Positions 1-7,445 of a DNA stretch of 23,720 bases are shown in pieces. The notes under the pieces were generated by a model. The model was not told the origin of the DNA. It made no database searches and saw only the letters and a list, made by a program, of their open reading frames with translations. Source of the stretch: a virus. The DNA is taken from IMG/VR virus record IMGVR_UViG_3300037502_001507, positions 1 through 23,720 of that record. One strand, 5' to 3'. Positions within the stretch are counted from its first letter, which is position 1. Each line of letters begins with the position of its first letter. Position numbers and translations under genes: made by a program.

Positions 1-124
1 TTTTAAACTTACCAGTGTCGGTTTCAAAGCCAATTTCACCAACTTCTAGGATTGGGCCATCGCCATCGTTGGTAGAAGTCCATTGAGCTGCAGTTCCTCT
101 GCGCTGTTGCATTCTTGTTGCCAT
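1..124 (-). CDS. Tail fibre, Mtd-like N-terminus (partial)
   Basis: Only the first 41 codons are in the window; the gene runs off the left edge. The start reads MATRMQQRRGTAAQW and continues to an ETDTGKFK segment, nearly the same as the N-termini of the genes at 3861-5579 and 5596-6933. This module resembles the N-terminal domain of the phage major tropism determinant (Mtd), which attaches a receptor-binding fibre to the virion. The ATG at 124 is preceded by a strong ribosome site AGGAGGT (133-139) and a TGATATAAT promoter box (154-162). The DNA of the three copies has diverged while the protein is conserved, so the triplication is old. The C-terminal receptor-binding part cannot be seen. 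Confidence 0.9.
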   Translation of the reverse strand, partial: MATRMQQRRGTAAQWTSTNDGDGPILEVGEIGFETDTGKFK

Positions 125-153
125 GTAAGGGGACCTCCTAATATACTGAGATT

Positions 154-162
154 ATTATATCA
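154..162 (-). promoter_or_regulatory. Late promoter -10 box (TGATATAAT)
   Basis: Extended -10 element on the minus strand upstream of the Mtd-like gene starting at 124. Transcription would begin near 147, leaving a leader of roughly 22 nt that carries the AGGAGGT ribosome site. It is one of a recurring set in this window; no clear -35 is seen. Confidence 0.6.
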
Positions 163-166
163 GATT

Positions 167-895
167 TTATCTATAAGATTTTCTATTCCAGTTTTCATCT
201 CTATACGAGTCTGGAAATTCTTTTTGAAAAAGCGTTGTATCTGGGTATTTCTGCACATAGTCATATGCATCATATATCTCATGGGTAAATTCATCTCTTT
301 TAAATGGTATAACCTGAACCATTGGTGTACCGCCTTGAATTGTGCCTTCAAAATCTGGGTCTGTAAGCGTAAAAGGAAAGTTAACAGCAAAATCAAAAGT
401 ATCTGTATCGACAATTGCTGGAAGTATTGAAAATTTTGCCTCTCTATGCATTGGCGGTAAAAATAAACATGAGTATCCTGGATCAGTTCTAATTATCCAT
501 GGATTTATAAACTTTGGTAAACCTGTCTTATGAATATTATTATGAGGATAATTCTGTACTTGTGACAAAGGATGAGTTTCAACTGGAGCCATCTTGCCCC
601 AACTAAAGGCCATTGCATAACCATTTTTAGTCTGAGTTCTAAAAACTTCTATATCATCTGGAACTTTTAAAATATACCCAATATTCATGGAATCAAAAAC
701 TGGAATACATTTTTTAATAGTTGCATTTGTTTCAAGAGACTCTAGCATTTTATTTGTTATAACAGAGCTTTTACTTTGTTTTGTGCTACCATCTAAATAA
801 GAAATAGCATCCTTATACCAATATGGTATATGTTTTGATGATGGCTCTGGAAGATGTGTTTGTATAAAGCCTGATTTATTAATGAATTGAATCAT
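167..895 (-). CDS. Conserved phage protein of unknown function
   Basis: 242-residue soluble protein with no signal peptide or membrane segment. It resembles a family of uncharacterised proteins found in tailed phages, including cyanophages, by the segments HIPYWYKD (about residues 22-29), KKCIPVFDSM, NPWIIRTDPGYSCLFLPP (about 131-148), ILPAIVDTDTFDFAVNFPF and GGTPMVQVIPFKR (near 190-205). The repeated proline/aromatic signature suggests a compact beta fold. It lies inside the tail-fibre block between an Mtd-like fibre and small accessory genes, so a virion or fibre-associated role is possible but unproven. The ATG at 895 has no good Shine-Dalgarno site; a TGATATAAT box at 914-922 would give a leader of only about 11 nt. 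The family match is from memory of motifs, not a search. Confidence 0.85.
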   Translation of the reverse strand: MIQFINKSGFIQTHLPEPSSKHIPYWYKDAISYLDGSTKQSKSSVITNKMLESLETNATIKKCIPVFDSMNIGYILKVPDDIEVFRTQTKNGYAMAFSWGKMAPVETHPLSQVQNYPHNNIHKTGLPKFINPWIIRTDPGYSCLFLPPMHREAKFSILPAIVDTDTFDFAVNFPFTLTDPDFEGTIQGGTPMVQVIPFKRDEFTHEIYDAYDYVQKYPDTTLFQKEFPDSYRDENWNRKSYR

Positions 896-913
896 ATTAA
901 ATAAATATTATTG

Positions 914-922
914 ATTATATCA
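914..922 (-). promoter_or_regulatory. Late promoter -10 box (TGATATAAT)
   Basis: Extended -10 element 18 nt upstream of the ATG at 895. It would give a very short leader with no recognisable ribosome site. Confidence 0.55.
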
Positions 923-941
923 AATAATTAAAATATAATTA

Positions 942-1223
942 TTAGATAGTTTCGTCATCTTCTACAGTAACAACGTCTTCTGGCATTATTGGAAAAGATT
1001 CAAACTGTCTTGGAGGGGCAGCAGTAAATCTTTGTGTTGCTGGATCATATGTTGAGTCTGCTGTTACAATGGCTACATCTTGATGATCTGTAACATCAAT
1101 TACAACTGGATCGCTCAAAAATATTGCAGCAAGTCTTTCATCTGTATATATAACATCTGCAACAACGTTATCCAATATAAAAGCAATTCTTACTGGCGAT
1201 TGCCCGTGATCATGCTCTGTCAT
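942..1223 (-). CDS. Small acidic tail-region protein
   Basis: 93 residues, acidic, no transmembrane segment. The middle contains STYDPATQRFTAAPP, a pattern like the short terminal segments of small phage tail-associated proteins. A virion accessory or fibre-assembly role is only an inference from position. The ATG directly follows the TAA stop of the upstream zinc-ribbon gene (TAAATG), and the ribosome site AGAGGAG lies inside that gene, so the two are translationally coupled. The C-terminus is a run of acidic residues (VEDDETI). Confidence 0.8.
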   Translation of the reverse strand: MTEHDHGQSPVRIAFILDNVVADVIYTDERLAAIFLSDPVVIDVTDHQDVAIVTADSTYDPATQRFTAAPPRQFESFPIMPEDVVTVEDDETI

Positions 1224-1472
1224 TTATTTAGTCTCCTCTTTGTAAGATATTTTTTCTTGATTCCATTTTCCTAATGGACAAGATGAGTTTGGAAGTTTTG
1301 TCTTTAGCTTCATTATACACCCACATTCTTTACATTGTGTAGTTTTTTTAATAAATCTTGGACATTCTTCACAAATTGCAAGTCTTTGTTTTGCAATAAC
1401 TGTTTCAACACGACCTATATTTTTATTAAATAGATCCCAAGGCCTTGCTGGTCTTTCGTTATTTTCTGTCAT
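1224..1472 (-). CDS. Phage zinc-ribbon protein, copy 1
   Basis: 82 residues. Signature: RPWDLFN near residue 13, then CEECPRF, CKECGCIMKLKTKL and CPLGKW, giving five or six cysteines arranged as a small zinc-binding ribbon. It looks related to DUF6171-type proteins, but that is tentative. A clear homologue lies on the opposite strand at 16769-16972. A longer frame opens at GTG 1484, but the sequence there (GTG GAG GAA) is itself the ribosome site: GGAGG at 1478-1482 sits 5 nt before ATG 1472, which fixes the start at 1472. It lies directly downstream of the 775-aa adhesin and upstream of the 93-aa protein. Function unknown; a metal-binding adaptor or regulator is possible. Confidence 0.85.
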   Translation of the reverse strand: MTENNERPARPWDLFNKNIGRVETVIAKQRLAICEECPRFIKKTTQCKECGCIMKLKTKLPNSSCPLGKWNQEKISYKEETK

Positions 1473-1491
1473 TTTTTCCTCCACCCCTATA

Positions 1492-3819
1492 TTATGCCAC
1501 AGTTACAGCAATATTGTCAACATATGAACCTTGTGCGTGAGGAGAGCTTGCTTTGATAACTCCTACACGATTTCCTTTTGTAGGAGATGAAGGGGTAAAG
1601 CTACTGCTTACTACAGCAGACCCACCCTTTCCTGCAGCGCTATAACCTGTATAGCTAATTGTATTTCCAGATGTACTGATTGCTAATGAACGTGTAGGGT
1701 TTAAGCTTGAAGCATATGTGTTTGAATGCTGTACTCCGCTTTGATTTACAATCTTAATATCTGATGTGTAATTTGTTGTATAGTTTGTATTAGTTACGTT
1801 TGTAGCATTGATAGTACAGCTTCCACCTCTGCAGTCATATATATACCAATCATAATTACAGTTAGTATTTAAATTGTTCTGCTGAGTAGCACTAAGACCA
1901 CAAGTATTTCTTGTAGTGTAATGACCAAAATCTGTTCCTGCACAATATACATATATCATAATGCTGCTACATGACTGGCCACACGTATTAGCTGGTCTAG
2001 ATTCAAAGGCATAGGTTCCACCAAGAGCTCCACCAGTACAAGAAGTTGATGTTCCTGTGGTTGTAGTGCTTGTATAGCTAGGATATATACCCCACCAAGA
2101 GTTTGCATCTGTTACCCAAAAAGACAACCCTACTCCACCTTGGTCAGCGTACATGTCTGCCTGAGCATTTGTAATTGTAGATGATGACATTGGTACTGTT
2201 GCTATGGAATTATTTGTGTCACTAGAATATGCCATGCTAGAGTCAACAGAGAAGTTTCCTCTTTGTACTGCCCATGATGATATTCCATCTGAAGATGTTC
2301 CTAGTGCACCATTTCCTCTATTAAACGAGTCAGATAACGTAATTGTAGATGTTGTAGTTGAGTTAGATGCTGACGAATAAGCGCTAGTACCGTTTGCATT
2401 TATAGCAGCAACTGAATATGTATATGCTATATTTTGTGCTAATCCTGATACAGTAATTGGAGAGGATGCCCCAGTTCCTGTTAGGCTAGATGGGTTAGAT
2501 GCCACGATGTATGATGTTATTGCTTTTCCACCATTTGCATTAGCAGTAAATGGAACTGATGCTGAGAATACTCCGACTGCTGGAGTATTTACTGTTCCAA
2601 CTGTAGGTGCTTGTGGAACCGTAGTAGCTGTTACAGAAGAAGATGCATCTGATGAAAGAGATGTTCCGTTAGCATTTGTTGCTGTAATTGTAAATGTGTA
2701 TGATGTATTTGAAGATAATCCGCCAACTACAATAGGGCTAGATGATCCTGATCCTGTATGTCCAGCATTACTTGTTACAGTATATGATGTAATTGCTGAT
2801 CCACCATTAAAAGCTGGTGCATTAAATGCAACAGAAACAGCTCCGTTATTAAAAGCTCTATTTGTTCCAACGTCTGTTACTGATGTAATTGTTGGAGCAT
2901 CTGGTGTATCCTGAGATAAGCTAAAAGTTCTATCAACATAGTTACCGCCAGAGTCTGTGACTCTAACTACAGCGGTATAAGGAGTGAGGTTATTTACTGT
3001 AGCAGTTCCAGAAAATACACCAGTTGATGTGTTAAAGGTGATTCCTGAAGGAAGATTTGAAGAAACAATTGAGTATGTAACAGAAGATGAACCATCAGCA
3101 TCTGTTGCTGCAATAGACTGTGAGAATGACTGATTCTTTTTATATCTGTTTAGTGTAACTGGTGTTACCCAAACTGGGGCGTTACCCGCAGTTGTAGAGT
3201 TTGAAAGCTTGTTAACATTAGTTCTTGTAGGGGATGCTACTCCAGGATTTGAAAGCTCAATAGTATATGGAGCATACTCTGGTGGCATATTATCTGGACG
3301 AGTAACAATAAGTTCGGTTGAATTTGATCTTACAATGCTCTTTGCTGCTCTGGCAACATTATCTGTTCCCTTAAATGCAACTTCAATATCTGAGGCAAAG
3401 TTTTTACCAATAATAGTTGTTGTATTATTTTGATTTGGAAGATCTGCTGATGATGTTGATGTAATTAATGGAGCAGCTCCAAGATCACTAGTACTATCTG
3501 AAGAAAGGCTGTATACATTTTTAAATGCAAAAGATAGTGTGTCATTATTTCCAATTCCGTAAACAACAACAACGTTAAATTCTTTTGTAGCTGTAATTGT
3601 TGTAGATGCTGTTTCTGCGTTTACGCTACCAGCATTTGTTCCATCTGTTCCTATTAAATATACATCGTATGAAGTATCTCCAAGAGATGATGTTACTGTA
3701 TATGTGCCAGCTGGAAATGTCTTAGACAAAGGACTTCTTCTGTGTCCTGATGATCCTGTATTAATAACAAAATCGTTATTTGCTCCAGCGGAGCTGGCTG
3801 AAGATCTCTTTAGAACCAT
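1492..3819 (-). CDS. Large multidomain adhesin (TIG, Ig-like, 2x FnIII, LamG-like)
   Basis: 775 residues. Visible order: short N-terminal virion-binding part with a KTFPAGTYTVTSSLGD sheet region (1-110); an IPT/TIG-like domain (about 117-205); a cadherin-like putative Ig domain with DADGSSSVTYSI and LPSGITFNTSTGVFSG (about 214-305); two fibronectin type III domains (about 306-400 and 401-493), each with SAITSYTV or KAITSYIV followed by SYTFTITATNANGTS-like strands; then a C-terminal concanavalin/LamG-like domain beginning LSDSFNRGNGALGTSSDG (about 494-775). That last domain contains a 75-residue insert with eight cysteines (594, 613, 617, 626, 640, 654, 663, 668), rare for a phage protein folded in the host cytoplasm. 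The likely role is carbohydrate or cell-wall binding at the tail tip. The ATG has an AAGGATGG-type ribosome site and a weak TACAAT box at 3846-3851. Confidence 0.88.
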   Translation of the reverse strand: MVLKRSSASSAGANNDFVINTGSSGHRRSPLSKTFPAGTYTVTSSLGDTSYDVYLIGTDGTNAGSVNAETASTTITATKEFNVVVVYGIGNNDTLSFAFKNVYSLSSDSTSDLGAAPLITSTSSADLPNQNNTTTIIGKNFASDIEVAFKGTDNVARAAKSIVRSNSTELIVTRPDNMPPEYAPYTIELSNPGVASPTRTNVNKLSNSTTAGNAPVWVTPVTLNRYKKNQSFSQSIAATDADGSSSVTYSIVSSNLPSGITFNTSTGVFSGTATVNNLTPYTAVVRVTDSGGNYVDRTFSLSQDTPDAPTITSVTDVGTNRAFNNGAVSVAFNAPAFNGGSAITSYTVTSNAGHTGSGSSSPIVVGGLSSNTSYTFTITATNANGTSLSSDASSSVTATTVPQAPTVGTVNTPAVGVFSASVPFTANANGGKAITSYIVASNPSSLTGTGASSPITVSGLAQNIAYTYSVAAINANGTSAYSSASNSTTTSTITLSDSFNRGNGALGTSSDGISSWAVQRGNFSVDSSMAYSSDTNNSIATVPMSSSTITNAQADMYADQGGVGLSFWVTDANSWWGIYPSYTSTTTTGTSTSCTGGALGGTYAFESRPANTCGQSCSSIMIYVYCAGTDFGHYTTRNTCGLSATQQNNLNTNCNYDWYIYDCRGGSCTINATNVTNTNYTTNYTSDIKIVNQSGVQHSNTYASSLNPTRSLAISTSGNTISYTGYSAAGKGGSAVVSSSFTPSSPTKGNRVGVIKASSPHAQGSYVDNIAVTVA

Positions 3820-3860
3820 TTATTTTACCATCCTTGTCATGATATATTGTACTAACATTT

Positions 3861-5579
3861 TTAAATTACTACCCATCCATAGCCAGATCCTGTATAGACT
3901 ATTGATAGAACATCATAATTAACGTCTATTTCTAGATTTTGAACAGTACCGTTGATTTTATTGCTATTAGAATCTAGTGTAATAACATTTGTAGCAGCAG
4001 ATCCAGTTACATCAAACACCTGGATTTCATCCCCGTCTGTTGGAGAAGCTGGTAGCGTCAAAGTCCTTGCTGCTGAGGTATTAACAAAATATCTGTTATT
4101 TGAAGTTAAAGTAATATTAGAAGATACAGAAGTTGTTGGAATTGGAACATATGGGAATGATATTGTTTCCCATGTTGCTGTTGTACCGTCCGTTGTTAGG
4201 TATTTTCCAGAGTTGCTGGTCTGTGATGGAAGAGCATCTACTGTAGCCCAAGAAACGACTGACCCATCTGTAGTTAGATACTTACCTGAATTTCCAGTTT
4301 GTGATGGATATTCTGCCTTTGTAGCTAAAGCATTAGTTATTGTTGTTGCATAGTTTGCATCATCTCCAAGGGCTGCAGCAAGTTCATTCAAAGTGTTTAG
4401 TGCTGCTGGTGCTGCATCAACAAGATTTGAAATTGCGGTATCTACATAAGATTCTGTTGCTGCTGTATGAGCTCCACCACCAATTGGAATAGTTGTGCTA
4501 TTTCCACTGTGGGACAAAATAACATTTCCAGAATGTAGACCTATTGTTGCTGCATCTAAGTACAGTGTTGATCCAGATAGGTATAAATCTTTAAATTTAT
4601 TTGTTGAAGATCCTAAATCATATACCCCGTCAGATGCTGGAACTAAATCTCCACCAACTGTTGCACCATTAATAGTTGGAGATGTTAAAGTTTTATTTGT
4701 AAGTGTTTGTGTTCCATCATTGGTTGTTACGGTAGAATCAATATCAATTGTTATGGTATTTGCATTGTCATCATAAGTCTTATCTAGTCCAGTACCCGCC
4801 ACAAGCGCAGTATTAACAGCATCTTGTGCTGCCTCATCTAGATCTGCAGATGCAAGCTTATTGTCTAACTGTGTCTGAATATCTGATGTAACATTTGCAA
4901 GATATCCGATTTCTGTGCTTGAAACACCTGTTACAACATCTTGTTTAGATGATAGGTCAATCACTGCCCATGATGCAATTGAGCCATCTGTAGTTAAATA
5001 TTTTCCAGCTTGGCTGGTTTGGGACGGTAGCGCATCAATTGTTACAGACCCACCTAATGAAACAGCAGATCCATTAATAGTAATACTAGAATTTGTAAGA
5101 GAAGCATTTGCAATATCAGATAATGTATTTGAAGATCCTGATATTGTTTTATTTGTTAAAGTATCTGTGCTAGACGCAGATATTTTTCCACTTATAGATG
5201 TTGTTATTGTAGATGCAAAATTTGCATCATCATTTAGAGCTGCAGCTAATTCATTAAGAGTGTCAAGTGCTCCAGGAGCTGCATCAATAATGTTTCCTAG
5301 CTGAGAAACTGGAACATTTCCAGATCCATCAAGAGTTGCAACTCCGTTGGCTTGGCCAAGGGTAGATGAGAGAACATAGTCTCCAGTTATGCTAGTTACA
5401 CCATCTTCATCAATAAAATATGGAAGATCTACCCAGTGATTATTACCATCACCTATCTTAAATTTTCCAGTATCTGTTTCAAAACCAAGTTCTCCAGCTT
5501 GTAAGACAGGACCATCTCCGTTATCTGTGGAGACCCATTGAGCAGCTGTACCTCTGCGTTGCTGCATTCTTGTTGCCAT
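3861..5579 (-). CDS. Tail fibre with Mtd-like N-terminus and receptor-binding C-terminus
   Basis: 572 residues. The N-terminal Mtd-like module (1-55) reads MATRMQQRRGTAAQW to GDGNNHWVDLPYF. The shaft is built of repeats: LDTLNELAAALNDDANF (about 105-121) and its copy at 395-410; TQTLTNKTLTSPTING (about 290-305); and three copies of a PSQT..SGKYLTTDGS..SWA unit (near 183, 424 and 450). The C-terminal domain (about 485-572) contains NRYFVNTSAARTLTLPASP and TNVITLDSNSNKINGT, a beta-rich tip domain found in many phage fibres. Ribosome site GAGGAG precedes ATG 5579, 16 nt after the stop of the upstream paralogue. It is the complete member of the three-copy family and presumably forms trimers. Confidence 0.92.
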   Translation of the reverse strand: MATRMQQRRGTAAQWVSTDNGDGPVLQAGELGFETDTGKFKIGDGNNHWVDLPYFIDEDGVTSITGDYVLSSTLGQANGVATLDGSGNVPVSQLGNIIDAAPGALDTLNELAAALNDDANFASTITTSISGKISASSTDTLTNKTISGSSNTLSDIANASLTNSSITINGSAVSLGGSVTIDALPSQTSQAGKYLTTDGSIASWAVIDLSSKQDVVTGVSSTEIGYLANVTSDIQTQLDNKLASADLDEAAQDAVNTALVAGTGLDKTYDDNANTITIDIDSTVTTNDGTQTLTNKTLTSPTINGATVGGDLVPASDGVYDLGSSTNKFKDLYLSGSTLYLDAATIGLHSGNVILSHSGNSTTIPIGGGAHTAATESYVDTAISNLVDAAPAALNTLNELAAALGDDANYATTITNALATKAEYPSQTGNSGKYLTTDGSVVSWATVDALPSQTSNSGKYLTTDGTTATWETISFPYVPIPTTSVSSNITLTSNNRYFVNTSAARTLTLPASPTDGDEIQVFDVTGSAATNVITLDSNSNKINGTVQNLEIDVNYDVLSIVYTGSGYGWVVI

Positions 5580-5595
5580 CTATCTCTCCTCTATC

Positions 5596-6933
5596 CTACA
5601 AAGCACCCATAATAACCATAATTTCATCTGGTCCTGCTTGAATGGTAACGCTACCGCCAAGAGATACTGATGAACCATTGATAGTTACTGATGAATTCGT
5701 CAATTTATTATTTGCAATTGATCCTGCAAGCATATCATTTGTTACTGTGTTATTTGGTAAAGTTACTGTTCCAGTGAATGTTGGTGAGACTAGTGGTGCT
5801 TTTGCATCAAGCTGTGTCTGAATTGCTGATGTTACACCATTTAAATATCCGAACTCTGTGTTTGAAACATCTCCGACTGTGATTGATGATGCAGTAAGAC
5901 CAGCAACAGCTAAATCATCAAGCGATCCTTGGGTAAAATCTACTGTAGTAGTAGGCTCTGTTGTTACATCTTTGAAAAGCTTCCATGTGCTAGCTGAAGT
6001 ATCTTTTACTAAACCTGCATGTTTTGCTGTACCGTCGTTGTATCCAACCACAACACCTAAATCAACTGTATTTGCTGGGTTCTGATGTGCAAGCTGAACC
6101 ATGTTATCTTCAATAACGATGCTTGTTGCGCTTGCTGCAAAGTTTGTTCCGTTTACAGTGAAGTCTCCGTCTACAATAAGATCATCTGTTGTAACAGTTC
6201 CTGTAAATGTTGGAGAAGCAAGGTTAGATTTAAGATCTAGGGCCGTTTGTGTAGCAGTAGAAACTGGCTTATTGGCATCTGAAGTATTATCTACGTTTCC
6301 AAGACCAACCATTGATGCTGTAATTCCAGATACTGTTCCTGTAAAAGTTGGCGAAGCTGTTGGAGCTTTTGCATCAAGCTGTGTCTGAATAGCAGAGGTA
6401 ACACCATCTACATAATTTAATTCTGTGGCGGTAGCAGTAATATCTGATATATTTCCTACCTGTACAGTAATTGTATTATCAGCATAAGAAATTGTTTTGT
6501 TTGTTAATGTCTGAGACCCAGAGTTTGTAGTAACTGTTGAATCTATATCTAAAGTTATTGTGTTAGCGTTATCATCATAGGTTTTATCTAAACCTATACC
6601 CGCCACAAGTGCGGTATTTATTGCTTCCTGAGAAATTTCATCAATATTTGGTATCTGTGAAGAAGTTAGCTTGCCTGAGCCATCAAGGGTAGCTACACCG
6701 TTATTTTGTCCAAGAGTAGAAGATAATACATAATCTCCTGTAATAGAGTCTATATCTGACTCATCTAAAAAATAATCAAGGTCAACCCAGTGATTATTTC
6801 CATCTCCAATTTTAAATTTACCTGTATCAGTTTCAAAACCGATTTCACCAGCATTGAGAATTGGACCGTCGCCGTTATGTGTAGAAATCCATTGAGCAGC
6901 CGTACCTCTGCGCTGTTGCATTCTTGTGGCCAC
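5596..6933 (-). CDS. Tail fibre paralogue with Mtd-like N-terminus, GTG start
   Basis: 445 residues. Residues 1-100 align almost throughout with the 572-aa fibre downstream (MATRMQQRRGTAAQW, SITGDYVLSSTLGQ.NGVATLDGSG). The shaft carries three SPTFTGTV repeats (about 194, 240, 383) and two TSAIQTQLDAKAP units (about 179 and 369), plus a segment IVIEDNMVQLAHQNPANTVD (about 272-291) common in phage fibres. Unlike its neighbour it ends abruptly at EIMVIMGAL without the C-terminal tip domain, so it may be a spacer fibre or a partner of another fibre. The start is GTG at 6933: AGGAGGG (6942-6948) lies 8 nt upstream and the GTG aligns with the ATG of both paralogues. A TATAAT box lies at 6960-6965. 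Confidence 0.92.
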   Translation of the reverse strand: MATRMQQRRGTAAQWISTHNGDGPILNAGEIGFETDTGKFKIGDGNNHWVDLDYFLDESDIDSITGDYVLSSTLGQNNGVATLDGSGKLTSSQIPNIDEISQEAINTALVAGIGLDKTYDDNANTITLDIDSTVTTNSGSQTLTNKTISYADNTITVQVGNISDITATATELNYVDGVTSAIQTQLDAKAPTASPTFTGTVSGITASMVGLGNVDNTSDANKPVSTATQTALDLKSNLASPTFTGTVTTDDLIVDGDFTVNGTNFAASATSIVIEDNMVQLAHQNPANTVDLGVVVGYNDGTAKHAGLVKDTSASTWKLFKDVTTEPTTTVDFTQGSLDDLAVAGLTASSITVGDVSNTEFGYLNGVTSAIQTQLDAKAPLVSPTFTGTVTLPNNTVTNDMLAGSIANNKLTNSSVTINGSSVSLGGSVTIQAGPDEIMVIMGAL

Positions 6934-6959
6934 TTGTGGGTCCCTCCTCTATCGTTTAT

Positions 6960-6965
6960 ATTATA
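6960..6965 (-). promoter_or_regulatory. Late promoter -10 box (TATAAT)
   Basis: Minus-strand TATAAT in the short gap between 6933 and 6970. Transcription would start near 6953, just ahead of the AGGAGGG ribosome site of the 445-aa fibre. It lacks the upstream TG seen at most other late boxes. Confidence 0.5.
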
Positions 6966-6969
6966 CTAT

Positions 6970-7428
6970 TTAATTAAAATTATCTATTGCAATTCCACCA
7001 TCCCAGGTATTTTCCCAAGATGTTGTATTGTATAGTCCTGCACTTACCATTGTTCCTGGATCATTATAAAATCCTCCAGATACAAATGTTGTAACTACCG
7101 TTCCAGTTCCACCAATTGAAGTATCGTGAATGTGATCTTGAAGTGTCTCTGCATCCTCAAGAGTTGCCATTGCATACCAAGAACCTGCATAATAAACATG
7201 AAGTCTTTCTGTTACTGTGTCATACCATAAATTTCCATTAGATGGATTAGCGGGTGGAGTATCTGATACTGGAACTTCTACTCCACCAACTATAGAATCT
7301 ACATATGCTTTAGTAGCAGCATGTGAATTTTCTGTAGGAGTGGCAACAGTGACAGTTCCTCCAAAGGTACCGCCATTTGTTACGACAAGGCCATTTTTTA
7401 CCTTAAAGTCTTTATCAACTGTTGCCAT
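6970..7428 (-). CDS. Short tail-fibre protein, KDFKVKNGL family
   Basis: 152 residues. The N-terminus MATVDKDFKVKNGLVV is shared with the 729-aa fibre immediately upstream (7446-9635), followed by HAATKAYVDSIVGG, a fibre-shaft element also present in that protein. The middle NPSNGNLWYDTVTERLHVYY is a motif often seen in phage tail proteins, where it forms a beta-hairpin unit. The C-terminal part (about 95-152) is glycine- and threonine-rich. GGAG lies 6 nt before ATG 7428, and the gene begins 17 nt after the stop of its paralogue. Probably a second fibre using the same attachment module with a short tip. Confidence 0.88.
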   Translation of the reverse strand: MATVDKDFKVKNGLVVTNGGTFGGTVTVATPTENSHAATKAYVDSIVGGVEVPVSDTPPANPSNGNLWYDTVTERLHVYYAGSWYAMATLEDAETLQDHIHDTSIGGTGTVVTTFVSGGFYNDPGTMVSAGLYNTTSWENTWDGGIAIDNFN

Positions 7429-7445
7429 CTCTACTCCTTAAATTG

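Noticed and set aside
2507-5304. Several plus-strand frames of 70-135 codons inside the adhesin genes
   Set aside because: Antisense shadows of repeat-rich T/S/V codons; no starts or operon logic.
1-6933. Diversity-generating retroelement suggested by the Mtd-like N-termini
   Set aside because: No reverse transcriptase, template repeat or adenine-biased variable repeat is seen in the window; the N-terminal Mtd-like domain alone is common in ordinary fibres.
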